DNA of 7,548 nt from Candidatus Poribacteria bacterium (GTDB lineage Bacteria; Poribacteria; WGA-4E; WGA-3G). The DNA is taken from assembly GCA_028824575.1 (NCBI GenBank), contig JAPPDN010000425.1, forward strand, positions 1 to 7,548. Direction: 5' to 3'. The position numbers and the translations under genes were made by a program. Under the pieces are notes generated by a model, which worked only from the letters and a program-made list of their open reading frames with translations, did not search any database and was not told where the DNA came from. Below, piece by piece: positions 1 to 6,490 of this stretch; position 1 is the first letter of the stretch; the number at the start of each line of letters is the position of its first letter.

Positions 1-24
1 TATAATTAATTGGGCACTCTCAAA

Positions 25-57
25 CAGTCTGAATACCTATAACAGGCATTCAGACTG
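25..57. promoter_or_regulatory. Perfect 10-bp inverted repeat near the left edge
   Basis: CAGTCTGAAT (25-34) and ATTCAGACTG (48-57) are perfect inverse copies. After one mismatch the stem continues inward with CCT/AGG (36-38, 44-46) and a 5-base loop. A second small hairpin, AGGCT-AAC-AGCCT, follows at 62-74. Neither side has a proper T-run, so a terminator is doubtful. It may be an operator, a leader structure for the doubtful gene at 100-339, or the end of the minus-strand unit. Confidence 0.45.
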
Positions 58-99
58 GCACAGGCTAACAGCCTATGCTACAAAGATGTCCACTTATTT

Positions 100-339
100 A
101 TGGGCTTCACTATAAATGGCAAAAGTGTGGATAACTCGCAAATGACACCGTTAAAGCGATTTGGCACGGCATTGAGTAAGACAATAGTACCAGGGTGTTG
201 CTGTGTGCATGGTAGAATGGAAAACCAGGAGATTGTTCGGGACTACATTGCTGAGAATGGTTTTGCTGTGGGCACGGTAGGATTGAAAGGCAGTAAAATA
301 GAAACACCCTCTGAGCAACCATGCGGTGTAGGGTGCTGA
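100..339 (+). CDS. Doubtful 79-residue Cys-containing hypothetical protein
   Basis: I do not recognise this product. It is the longest open frame in the left 572 bases and is opposite in direction to the other genes. In its favour, about a third of codons begin with G, the codon choice resembles the neighbours, and the predicted peptide is compositionally normal. Five cysteines fall in two clusters: CCC at 33-35 and CGVGC at the very C-terminus (75-79). The stretch EIVRDYIAENGFAV (44-57) resembles amphipathic helices in several unrelated families, including the N-terminal helix of LexA-type proteins, but not enough for assignment. A shorter start at Met40 (217-219) would give a 40-residue peptide ending in the CxxxC pair. 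Against it, neither start has a convincing Shine-Dalgarno sequence, and the opposite strand is also open across much of the span. It could be a small secreted or modified peptide, a gene remnant, or chance. Confidence 0.3.
   Translation: MGFTINGKSVDNSQMTPLKRFGTALSKTIVPGCCCVHGRMENQEIVRDYIAENGFAVGTVGLKGSKIETPSEQPCGVGC
305..335 (+). promoter_or_regulatory. Hairpin across the 3' end of the doubtful small gene
   Basis: CACCCT (305-310) pairs with AGGGTG (330-335), with inner ACC/GGT (318-320, 325-327). It overlaps the last codons and is followed only by a weakly T-rich stretch. It could be a weak terminator for the 79-codon frame or a chance palindrome. Confidence 0.25.
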
Positions 340-572
340 GAGAGTTTGTTGATTTGCATGGAATGGGAAATATTTGTGTAAATTGTCCGGTATTTCATAG
401 AAAGACGCACCGGAAACGGCATGAAGATATTTAACGTTTGTTGAAGGAGGGGGAATACTTGGTCATTTCATAAGAGACAACGATCTACCACCATGCAAGC
501 AGCATGACATGACCACCACTTGGCTTGATATTGATTAAAAGGACACTATTCAAGTTCTCAGAAAGCCGCGAT
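340..572. other. Region without a supported gene downstream of polX
   Basis: I see no supported gene here. Small inverted repeats occur: TCCGGT/ACCGGA at 386-391 and 409-414, and CATGC/GCATG at 492-496 and 502-506. Neither has a T-run that would make it a clear terminator for polX. GAAGGAGGGGG at 444-454 on the plus strand looks like a ribosome binding site but serves only a few-codon frame. A start-less open frame runs along the minus strand. Confidence 0.5.
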
Positions 573-2426
573 TCACTCTAAACGCTCGCCGATGCCACAT
601 TTCTCGCGTAACTCTTCAAGCGTATAGGTATTGATGACTTCGGCTTTTGTGAGCCATCCGCGACGGGCGACATTCAAGCCGGAGTGTCGGTGTGCCAGTT
701 GTCGAATAGCATGTGCATCGGTATTGACCGCTAACAAAACGCCCGCGTCTTTTGCCATCCGTACAAACCGAGGGTCCAAATCCAATCGACTCGGTGATCC
801 GTTAATCTCCAAAACGGTGTTGTTTTCTGCAGCGGCTGCAATGACCTCTTCAAGATTCAGCGGATAGCCAGGTCTGTACCCGAGCATCCGGCCTGTGGGA
901 TGACCGATGATATTGACAAACGGGTGCTCAATTGCACGGACGATGCGTTTCGTCATTTCTGCTTCGGTGAGGTTGAAATGACTATGGACGCTTGCAACAA
1001 CAATATCAAGTTGCGCTAAAATCTCATCCGGAAAATCCAGAGTGCCGGACCGCCGAATATCTACTTCAGAACCCGCAAGGACTGTGATACCGTCGACCTC
1101 CGCATCTAATTCACGGACTTGCTTCACTTGTTCAAGGAGTCGTTTCTGATCCAAACCGTTTGCGACAGTGGAAGAGACCGAATGGTCCGTAATCGCAAAG
1201 TATTCAAGACCTTCTGCTTTCGCTGCCGCCACTATCTCCTGAAGTGTATTCCGTCCGTCACTTGAGTCGGTATGCGCATGTAAGTCGCCTCGCAAGTCGG
1301 CGAATTCAACGAGATCCGGTAAGGTATTGTCTTTAGCCGCTGCGACTGAGGTACTATCTTGTCGAAGCTCAGGTGGAATATAGGAGAGTCCAAGTGCTTC
1401 GTAAATTTCTGATTCTGTGATGCCGTGTTTAGCCGTTTGTGGGGCAGGACAATCAGGTAGTGCGTCAAAGTGGGCATCTGCTGGGGTCGTTAAAAATAGG
1501 GTTAGTTCGTACGTGGCAGCGGTGCAGAGATAGATAGAGACTGGAAAATCTTGGTTAATGTAGAATTGAATTACGGGGAGTGTATCGCGGACATCATCTG
1601 TCGGTTCGTTTTGACTTTTTTCCGTGAGAGATGCCCTGTTGCTGTCATACACGTGCTGGGTTTGATCGCCTGTTTTGAAAATGATTTGCGTTTGCGAGAA
1701 GGGTTCAAGAAAGGCTTGCAGCGGCGCGGGGATAACACCATTTTCAAATCGAAATGCCGTTTCGTCTTGACACTCAACAACTAACTCTATACCTCGACAG
1801 ATCTCTTCGGACCGCCGTAGATGTCCTGTGAATTCGGGTTTCCGTTTTGTCCATCCATCGCTTGTTAATTGTGCTAAGTTCTCGGAGATCCGCTGTGCGA
1901 TTGGCAAAACATCCCGCAATGGACGTGCTTTTTGTAGCTGCGTGCGAAACTCCAAACTCTCGGATATCATCTGAAGGGTCTTCTTCCCGATCCCCTTCAT
2001 ACCTCTCATCTTTCCGCTCTCCAGCAACACTCGGAGGTCCTCAAGGTTCCGTACACCGAGTTCCTGATAGAATCTACCGACAGTCTTGACACCGACACCT
2101 CGGAGTTCAAGCACTTCAAGTATCCCCGTCCCCATTTCCGCTGTGAGGTCGTCATAGTATTTGCAACGTCCGGTTTCCAGCATCTCAACCGTTTTGTCTT
2201 GGATAGCTTTCCCGATGCCGGGTGTTGCTCGGAGCTGCTCAACTGCTTTCTTATTGTAATCGGATGCATCTGGCTCGGAGGATTCGGAGGTTTCCAGTTC
2301 AGAGGGAAAGTCCGCAATTATATCAGCTGCGCGCGCATAAATTCTCGCGCGAAATGCATCGTCCCCTCGGATTTGGAGGAGGGAGCCGATAGCGCGGAAC
2401 ACATCACTAATCTCACGATTTGTCAT
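573..2426 (-). CDS. polX: PolX-type HhH/PHP protein with inactivated polymerase domain
   Basis: Bacterial PolX proteins join an X-family gap-filling polymerase to a C-terminal PHP domain with 3'-5' exonuclease and AP-endonuclease activity in base excision repair. I choose the ATG at 2424-2426 (617 residues). GGAG at 2437-2440 lies ten bases before it and the protein then starts directly with the family's N-terminal helix; the longer frame from 2504 would overlap ftsX. Helix-hairpin-helix motifs TPGIGKAI (68-75), LRGVGVKTV (108-116) and MKGIGKKT (143-150) are intact. The palm segment reads GHLRRSEEICRGIELVVE (201-218), where PolX has GSxRR...DxD: the aspartates are Gly212 and Glu214. The third is Ser297 in VSIYLC, and the GSKxHN nucleotide motif is missing. 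The PHP domain is complete: His383, His385, Asp390, His415, Glu454, His481, His509, Asp570, His572. I infer a DNA-binding nuclease without polymerase activity. It is the last gene of the run. Confidence 0.93.
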   Translation of the reverse strand: MTNREISDVFRAIGSLLQIRGDDAFRARIYARAADIIADFPSELETSESSEPDASDYNKKAVEQLRATPGIGKAIQDKTVEMLETGRCKYYDDLTAEMGTGILEVLELRGVGVKTVGRFYQELGVRNLEDLRVLLESGKMRGMKGIGKKTLQMISESLEFRTQLQKARPLRDVLPIAQRISENLAQLTSDGWTKRKPEFTGHLRRSEEICRGIELVVECQDETAFRFENGVIPAPLQAFLEPFSQTQIIFKTGDQTQHVYDSNRASLTEKSQNEPTDDVRDTLPVIQFYINQDFPVSIYLCTAATYELTLFLTTPADAHFDALPDCPAPQTAKHGITESEIYEALGLSYIPPELRQDSTSVAAAKDNTLPDLVEFADLRGDLHAHTDSSDGRNTLQEIVAAAKAEGLEYFAITDHSVSSTVANGLDQKRLLEQVKQVRELDAEVDGITVLAGSEVDIRRSGTLDFPDEILAQLDIVVASVHSHFNLTEAEMTKRIVRAIEHPFVNIIGHPTGRMLGYRPGYPLNLEEVIAAAAENNTVLEINGSPSRLDLDPRFVRMAKDAGVLLAVNTDAHAIRQLAHRHSGLNVARRGWLTKAEVINTYTLEELREKCGIGERLE

Positions 2427-2436
2427 ATTTAACGAT

Positions 2437-2440
2437 CTCC
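2437..2440 (-). promoter_or_regulatory. Ribosome binding site deciding the polX start
   Basis: GGAG lies ten bases upstream of the ATG at 2424-2426. It supports this start over the in-frame ATG at 2502-2504, which would add 26 residues without family similarity and overlap ftsX. Confidence 0.65.
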
Positions 2441-2475
2441 ATTCGCAGTAATGATCGGGGCCCGTCAGGTAGGAC

Positions 2476-3336
2476 CTACGAAGCGAATTTCCGATATGTA
2501 GCAAAACCGACGATGAGTCCGATTAGCATCTCAGCCACAATAACCGAAATAATTTGATAAATAGTAAGGAAGTGAAGACCCCCTAATTGAGATCTGAAGA
2601 TATGCAGCACGCCATAGAAGCAGCCAAGTCCAGACAAGGCACCAAGTCCACCGAGGAAAAGTCCATGGACAATAAAAGGCGCGAGAAGATAGCGTCGGAA
2701 CATACCGAGAAGTTTCATGAGGTGAAACTCATCGGTGCGGGCAATTGCTGTTTTCTTGATAACCGAACCGATAATGAACCAGACGACAACGAGTGTCACA
2801 CCGATGGCGACGAGAGTTGTCCGTTCTGAGTCGCGCAACCGATCTCTCAGTTGTCCGTGTCCGGTTAACAAGATGTCCTCAATTTCGTCGTGTGCTTTAA
2901 TCTCTAACGCAATGTGCTCTAAGGTTTTACGGGTTATTAACTCTTCGTCCACATAGACGTTGAGGGATGCTGGGAATGGGTTTACACCGCGAGTTTCTGA
3001 AAACGCCTCCTTAATCAGAACACCCAAATCCTGAAACTCGGTTTCGCCGCTCGCGAGTTTCTCAGCCTTTGAAGCATAATTTACCGCGAGGATCTGTCCG
3101 TTCTTCTCTAAGCGGCTAACCAATGTGCGTCCCATTGACTCGTCCACGGTGTCTTTTAGGAACGCGACGAGGGTAGGGGCATGCATCTTAAATTCAAACT
3201 GTCGCAAAATGAAAAAGTGGTTTAATAGCAAGGTAGCGAGTAAGGTCGTGATGAATCCGATGCCGACAATACCTATCAGACTCGAAGTGCCAGCACGTGC
3301 GATATGAGATATGGCATTTTTAAGACGATAGCGCAT
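2476..3336 (-). CDS. ftsX: Cell division protein FtsX
   Basis: FtsX is the permease-like membrane half of FtsEX; its extracytoplasmic loop recruits or activates murein hydrolases. The 286-residue product shows the family layout: a short basic cytoplasmic N-terminus, a first membrane segment at about 18-44, a large extracytoplasmic domain at about 45-172 containing the typical NPFPASLNVYV (119-129), then membrane segments at about 173-193, 216-245 and 257-280. The cytoplasmic stretch DEFHLMKLLGMFRRYLLAPF (202-221) matches the region before the third segment in other FtsX proteins. No FtsX feature is visibly lost, in contrast to its partner FtsE. The ATG at 3334-3336 is the only good start, because a stop in the same frame lies at 3361-3363 and only CTG codons come between. 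No Shine-Dalgarno sequence lies at a working distance. A strong one sits about 128 bases upstream, just after ftsE, beyond a repeat. GTAGG-A-CCTAC, a perfect odd palindrome, covers the stop codon (2469-2479). Confidence 0.95.
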   Translation of the reverse strand: MRYRLKNAISHIARAGTSSLIGIVGIGFITTLLATLLLNHFFILRQFEFKMHAPTLVAFLKDTVDESMGRTLVSRLEKNGQILAVNYASKAEKLASGETEFQDLGVLIKEAFSETRGVNPFPASLNVYVDEELITRKTLEHIALEIKAHDEIEDILLTGHGQLRDRLRDSERTTLVAIGVTLVVVWFIIGSVIKKTAIARTDEFHLMKLLGMFRRYLLAPFIVHGLFLGGLGALSGLGCFYGVLHIFRSQLGGLHFLTIYQIISVIVAEMLIGLIVGFATYRKFAS

Positions 3337-3353
3337 TTTCAGTTTTAGAGTCG

Positions 3354-3457
3354 TCAGTTGTCAGTTATCAGTTGTCAGTTAACACCTCGCGATGGTGCGT
3401 TTGCCATAACTGCCACAAATACACCTCTTTAACTGATAACCGATGACTGATAGTTGA
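3354..3457. repeat. Heptamer TCAGTTR tandem array with diverged inverted copy, between ftsE and ftsX
   Basis: Four perfect-period heptamers TCAGTTG/TCAGTTA alternate at 3354-3381. A diverged inverted copy lies at 3429-3457 (TTAACTGATAAC onward), about 46 bases away. Over 29 aligned positions 23 are complementary. Five of the other six would be G-U pairs in a plus-strand RNA and one is A-C, so the arms could fold into a long hairpin better on the plus strand than on the strand that carries ftsEX. Short heptamer arrays of this kind occur as dispersed intergenic repeats in several bacterial groups. Here the array fills most of a 138-base gap between two genes that normally overlap or nearly touch. 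The centre holds a small CACC/GGTG inverted pair at 3383-3397. Confidence 0.85.
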
Positions 3458-3463
3458 TAACTA

Positions 3464-3471
3464 TTCCTCCT
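3464..3471 (-). promoter_or_regulatory. Orphan strong Shine-Dalgarno sequence after ftsE
   Basis: The minus strand reads AGGAGGAA three bases after the ftsE stop codon, the best ribosome-binding sequence in the window. No ATG, GTG or TTG stands five to twelve bases behind it; repeat sequence begins there instead. The ftsX ATG, which lacks its own Shine-Dalgarno sequence, is about 128 bases further on. I infer that this was the ftsX ribosome binding site before the repeat came between. Confidence 0.6.
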
Positions 3472-3474
3472 GTC

Positions 3475-4122
3475 TCAATGGATACCGCCATCTCGCAATT
3501 CAATAATGCGCTTATTACATTTCTCAGCGAGTTCTCGGTCTGAGGTTGCTACAAAGATAGTCATACCTTGAAAATTAAGGGCATCGAGAAGTGCCATAAC
3601 CTCAAGCGAAAGTCGCACATCTAAGCCTTCTGTAGGTGCATCAGCAAGCAGCAATACCGGATTGTTGATAACTGCTCTGGCTATAGCTAATCGTCGCCGT
3701 TCGTTGCTGGATATCTCAGTGGGTCGTGCGTGTTGGTGATGGCTCAAACCTATTTGATGCAGAAGTTTGTTGACATTCTCTTTCGCTACCCGTGGTGCCA
3801 TGCCTACCAGTTTCTGCGGCAGGGCAAGATTCTCCTGAATCGTCTTATCCACCAAGAATTTGAAATCTTGAAAGACAAGTCCTATTTTCTGTCGAAAGTA
3901 AGGAAGACTCACCTTATCCAATGTAGCAAGTTTTTGCCCAATTACACTCAGGTCCCCTGCCACGGGTAGCAAATCGGCGTATAGTAACCGTAAGAGCGTT
4001 GTCTTCCCAGACCCGCTGGGTCCTACAAGAAATACGAACTCGCCGCGCTCCACGCGAAAACTGACCTTTTCAAGCACGCTAAGTTCATCATAACTGAAGC
4101 TGACTTGGTGTACCTGTATCAT
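3475..4122 (-). CDS. ftsE: Cell division ATP-binding protein FtsE, with degenerate hydrolysis motifs
   Basis: FtsE is the cytoplasmic ABC ATPase that, with the membrane protein FtsX, couples ATP turnover to peptidoglycan hydrolase activation at the septum. The 215-residue product aligns over its whole length with FtsE. It has an aromatic A-loop (Tyr11), Walker A GPSGSGKTT at 34-42 with Lys40, the FtsE-type Q-loop VFQDFKFL (Gln85), a signature region EISSNERRRLAIARA at 136-150, Walker B VLLLADAPTEGLD at 156-168, and the H-loop region IFVATSDREL at 189-198. Three positions needed for hydrolysis differ from the family: the catalytic Glu after the Walker B Asp161 is Ala162 (codon 3637-3639), the switch His is Ser194 (codon 3541-3543), and the signature reads ISSNE instead of LSGGE or LSGGQ. 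Binding motifs are intact, so it probably still binds Mg-ATP. The frame is open and otherwise conserved, so it is not a decaying pseudogene. The start abuts the topA stop and has no Shine-Dalgarno sequence, which suggests coupling by reinitiation. Confidence 0.93.
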   Translation of the reverse strand: MIQVHQVSFSYDELSVLEKVSFRVERGEFVFLVGPSGSGKTTLLRLLYADLLPVAGDLSVIGQKLATLDKVSLPYFRQKIGLVFQDFKFLVDKTIQENLALPQKLVGMAPRVAKENVNKLLHQIGLSHHQHARPTEISSNERRRLAIARAVINNPVLLLADAPTEGLDVRLSLEVMALLDALNFQGMTIFVATSDRELAEKCNKRIIELRDGGIH

Positions 4123-6408
4123 TTATTTTTTTATATAATCACAATCCGGTATGCGACAACTCAGTGACACGGTTACGGTCTCACTGCCTCTCGGTTTTCT
4201 GGTTTTTTCAACGAGAAACGGGGCATTACATTTTGGACAAGTTTCAGGCACAGGCTTATCCCATGTAGAAAATTCACACTTCGGATAGTTGCTGCATCCG
4301 TAAAAGACTTTCCCACGTCGGCTGCGGCGCTCACCGAGGTATCCGCCACAATCCAGTTCAGGACAGTCAATACCCATTGGAATAGGCTTCGCATTTTTGC
4401 ATTTCGGATATGCACTACACGACAAAAACTTACTTCCGGCACGGCTTACCCTAATAACCATCAGTTCACCGCACTTGTCACACGGTATCTCTGTCGGTTC
4501 TGGTTCTGGCGCAGGCGTATCATCTGTACTTAAGGGTTTAATACTCTTACAGTCTGGATAGTTCGCGCATCCGAGAAATCGTCCATATCTCCCCCATTTG
4601 ACGATCATGTTTCCGCCACATTTTTCGCACTTCTCGTCGGACTCCTGTTCCATCGCTTTTCGGGCTTCATACATCTTATCGGGGGCTTCTTTGAGCGCAA
4701 TTTGGAACGGTGGATAGAACTGTCCTAAAGTCTGCACCCACGCAACTTTACCATCAGCGATGCTATCAAGCTGCTCCTCCATTTTTGCCGTAAATTCAAC
4801 ATCAACGATATTGGGAAATCCATGAATTAGGAGATGGTTGACGAGTCTACCCACATCAGTAGGTAAGAGTCGCCCACGCTCTTTGTTCACATACCCACGA
4901 TCCTGAATTGTCGAAAGAATAGAGGCGTAGGTACTGGGCCGCCCAATCTCTTGCGCCTCCAGCATTTTGACGAGGGTCGCTTCGTTGTAGCGTGGTGGTG
5001 GTTGCGTAAAATGCTGCTTCGGTTGTAATTTGCGGAGATTAAGCGTGTCTCCCTCTTTAAGAACAGGCAAAGTGACATTCTCTTCACTTGAGTCGTTTTC
5101 ATCAGTAGCGGTATCATCTTTACCTTCCATGTAGATCCGCCTGAATCCATCAAATTTGATAACTGAACCGGTGGCTCGGAAAAGATAGGTACCAGCTTTA
5201 ATATCAATCGTTGTCGCATCAAAGATCGCGGGATTCATTTGGCTCGCGATGAACCGCATCCAGATAAGTTCATAAAGGCGATATTGATCACTGTTCAGAT
5301 GAGACTTCAATTCTACAGGGAGGCGTAAGGGGACAGTTGGACGGATTGCTTCATGCGCGTCTTGTGCGCCCTTTTTGCCACGATAATTAACTGCTCGCCC
5401 CGGCAGGTATTCTGCGCCATACGTCGTCTTGATGTAGTCTCGCGCTGCGTGGAGTGCCTCTTGGGCAACACGGGTTGAATCGGTTCGCATGTAAGTGATA
5501 AGCCCGATCGAACCTTCGTTGCCGATATCCAACCCTTCATAGAGTTGTTGTGCAACAAGCATCGTCTTTTTGGCAGTAAACCGGAGTTTTCGAGATGCTT
5601 CCTGTTGTAAGGTGCTTGTGATAAACGGGGGTACAGGTCGCTGCTTTCGCTCCCGTTTTTGGACTTTTTCGACGATATATTCGTGTGTCTTTGCGTCTGC
5701 AGCGAGTTCTTTTGCCCGCGCCTCGTCTATACGGAATCCATAATTATTAATCTCGCCTTTCTTGCTGCCAATCTTGTGTAACTTGGCAAGGAACGGGTGT
5801 TCAAGTTCAACGGGTGTAAGGGTAGCGGTGAGTGTCCAGTATTCTTCGGGTTTAAACGCCTCAATCTCTTCTTCGCGTTCACAGATAAGTCGGACTGCGA
5901 CGGACTGAACTCGCCCCGCGCTTAACTCAGGTTTGACGCTACTCCACAAAATAGGACTAATTTTATATCCGATGAGTCGGTCCAAAACGCGTCGCGCCTG
6001 TTGCGCATCAACAAGCGCCATATTGATTTCACCCGGTGCTTCGATGGCATCTAAAATGGCACTTTTGGTGACTTCGTTGTAGGTGATCCGATAGATAGGT
6101 TTCTTTGCCTTTTTGAGTTCTTCAGCAAGGTGCCAACAGATAGCTTCACCTTCCCGGTCGGGATCCGCAGCAAGATAGATGTTGTCAACTTTACGTGCTT
6201 CGGTCTGCAGAGATTTTACAACCTTGCCTTTCCCGCGAATCAGGACATATTTCGGCGTAAAAGCGTTTTCGATATCAACCCCGAGTTCTCCCTTCGGCAG
6301 ATCTCGGATATGCCCGACGGAGGATTCGACAATGTAATCCTTACCTAAAATCTTTTTGATAGTTTTCGCTTTCGCCGGCGATTCAACAACGACGAGTGAC
6401 TTCGGCAT
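4123..6408 (-). CDS. topA: DNA topoisomerase I, type IA
   Basis: TopA relaxes negative supercoils by cutting one DNA strand through a 5'-phosphotyrosine link. The 761-residue product starts with the Toprim domain: VVVESPAKAKTI with Glu9, and the acidic AADPDREGEA at 80-89 with Asp82, Asp84 and Glu86 for Mg2+ binding. The catalytic motif GLITYMRTDS (302-311) supplies Tyr306 and Arg308. The RPSTYASI block at 490-497 is also typical. The C-terminus carries four zinc-ribbon modules with Cys sets 594/597/614/620, 643/646/664/670, 682/687/705/711 and 724/727/751/756; the last has a wider inner spacing. Length and order fit bacterial TopA. The start is supported by AGGA at 6416-6419, seven bases before the ATG. 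The gene ends ATA-AAA-AAA-TAA, and the ftsE ATG follows at once. An acidic stretch at 430-444 lies in the middle of the core. Nothing suggests loss of activity. Confidence 0.98.
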   Translation of the reverse strand: MPKSLVVVESPAKAKTIKKILGKDYIVESSVGHIRDLPKGELGVDIENAFTPKYVLIRGKGKVVKSLQTEARKVDNIYLAADPDREGEAICWHLAEELKKAKKPIYRITYNEVTKSAILDAIEAPGEINMALVDAQQARRVLDRLIGYKISPILWSSVKPELSAGRVQSVAVRLICEREEEIEAFKPEEYWTLTATLTPVELEHPFLAKLHKIGSKKGEINNYGFRIDEARAKELAADAKTHEYIVEKVQKRERKQRPVPPFITSTLQQEASRKLRFTAKKTMLVAQQLYEGLDIGNEGSIGLITYMRTDSTRVAQEALHAARDYIKTTYGAEYLPGRAVNYRGKKGAQDAHEAIRPTVPLRLPVELKSHLNSDQYRLYELIWMRFIASQMNPAIFDATTIDIKAGTYLFRATGSVIKFDGFRRIYMEGKDDTATDENDSSEENVTLPVLKEGDTLNLRKLQPKQHFTQPPPRYNEATLVKMLEAQEIGRPSTYASILSTIQDRGYVNKERGRLLPTDVGRLVNHLLIHGFPNIVDVEFTAKMEEQLDSIADGKVAWVQTLGQFYPPFQIALKEAPDKMYEARKAMEQESDEKCEKCGGNMIVKWGRYGRFLGCANYPDCKSIKPLSTDDTPAPEPEPTEIPCDKCGELMVIRVSRAGSKFLSCSAYPKCKNAKPIPMGIDCPELDCGGYLGERRSRRGKVFYGCSNYPKCEFSTWDKPVPETCPKCNAPFLVEKTRKPRGSETVTVSLSCRIPDCDYIKK

Positions 6409-6415
6409 GTTTTAT

Positions 6416-6419
6416 TCCT
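6416..6419 (-). promoter_or_regulatory. Ribosome binding site of topA
   Basis: AGGA seven bases before the topA ATG, at normal spacing in an A/T-rich context. It fixes the start at 6408, which is also where TopA family similarity begins. Confidence 0.65.
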
Positions 6420-6440
6420 ATATTTGAATTGATAATTGCC

Positions 6441-6459
6441 CCGATGAAATGTACATCGG
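6441..6459 (-). promoter_or_regulatory. Hairpin in the topA leader
   Basis: A perfect 6-bp inverted repeat, CCGATG / CATCGG, with a 7-base loop lies 21 bases upstream of the topA Shine-Dalgarno sequence. On the plus strand it is followed by TTTT, but no plus-strand gene is known here to need a terminator. In the topA transcript it would be a small stable hairpin in the 5' untranslated region. Its function is unknown. Confidence 0.45.
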
Positions 6460-6490
6460 TTTTCGATTTAGTATCAGCAGTTTTGCCGAG

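Noticed and set aside
1..6. TATAAT at the extreme left edge as a promoter -10 element
   Set aside because: The match is perfect, but the -35 region is outside the window and the only gene it could serve is doubtful. It is mentioned under the small gene but not called as a promoter.
155..470. Start-less open frame on the minus strand downstream of polX
   Set aside because: About ninety codons without a plausible early start codon or ribosome binding site, and no recognisable family. It overlaps the plus-strand frame, and at most one of the two can be real.
2427..2504. N-terminal extension of the polX frame to the ATG at 2504
   Set aside because: It overlaps ftsX by 29 bases, lacks a ribosome binding site, and adds residues unlike the family. 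The ATG at 2426 has GGAG and starts directly with the conserved helix.
3354..3457. CRISPR array in the ftsE-ftsX gap
   Set aside because: Units are seven bases long, directly tandem and without spacers, with an inverted copy. This is a simple heptamer repeat and not a CRISPR.
3475..4122. ftsE as a pseudogene
   Set aside because: The frame is full length with family similarity from end to end, including Walker A and the Q-loop. Only hydrolysis positions are altered, which fits functional specialisation better than decay.
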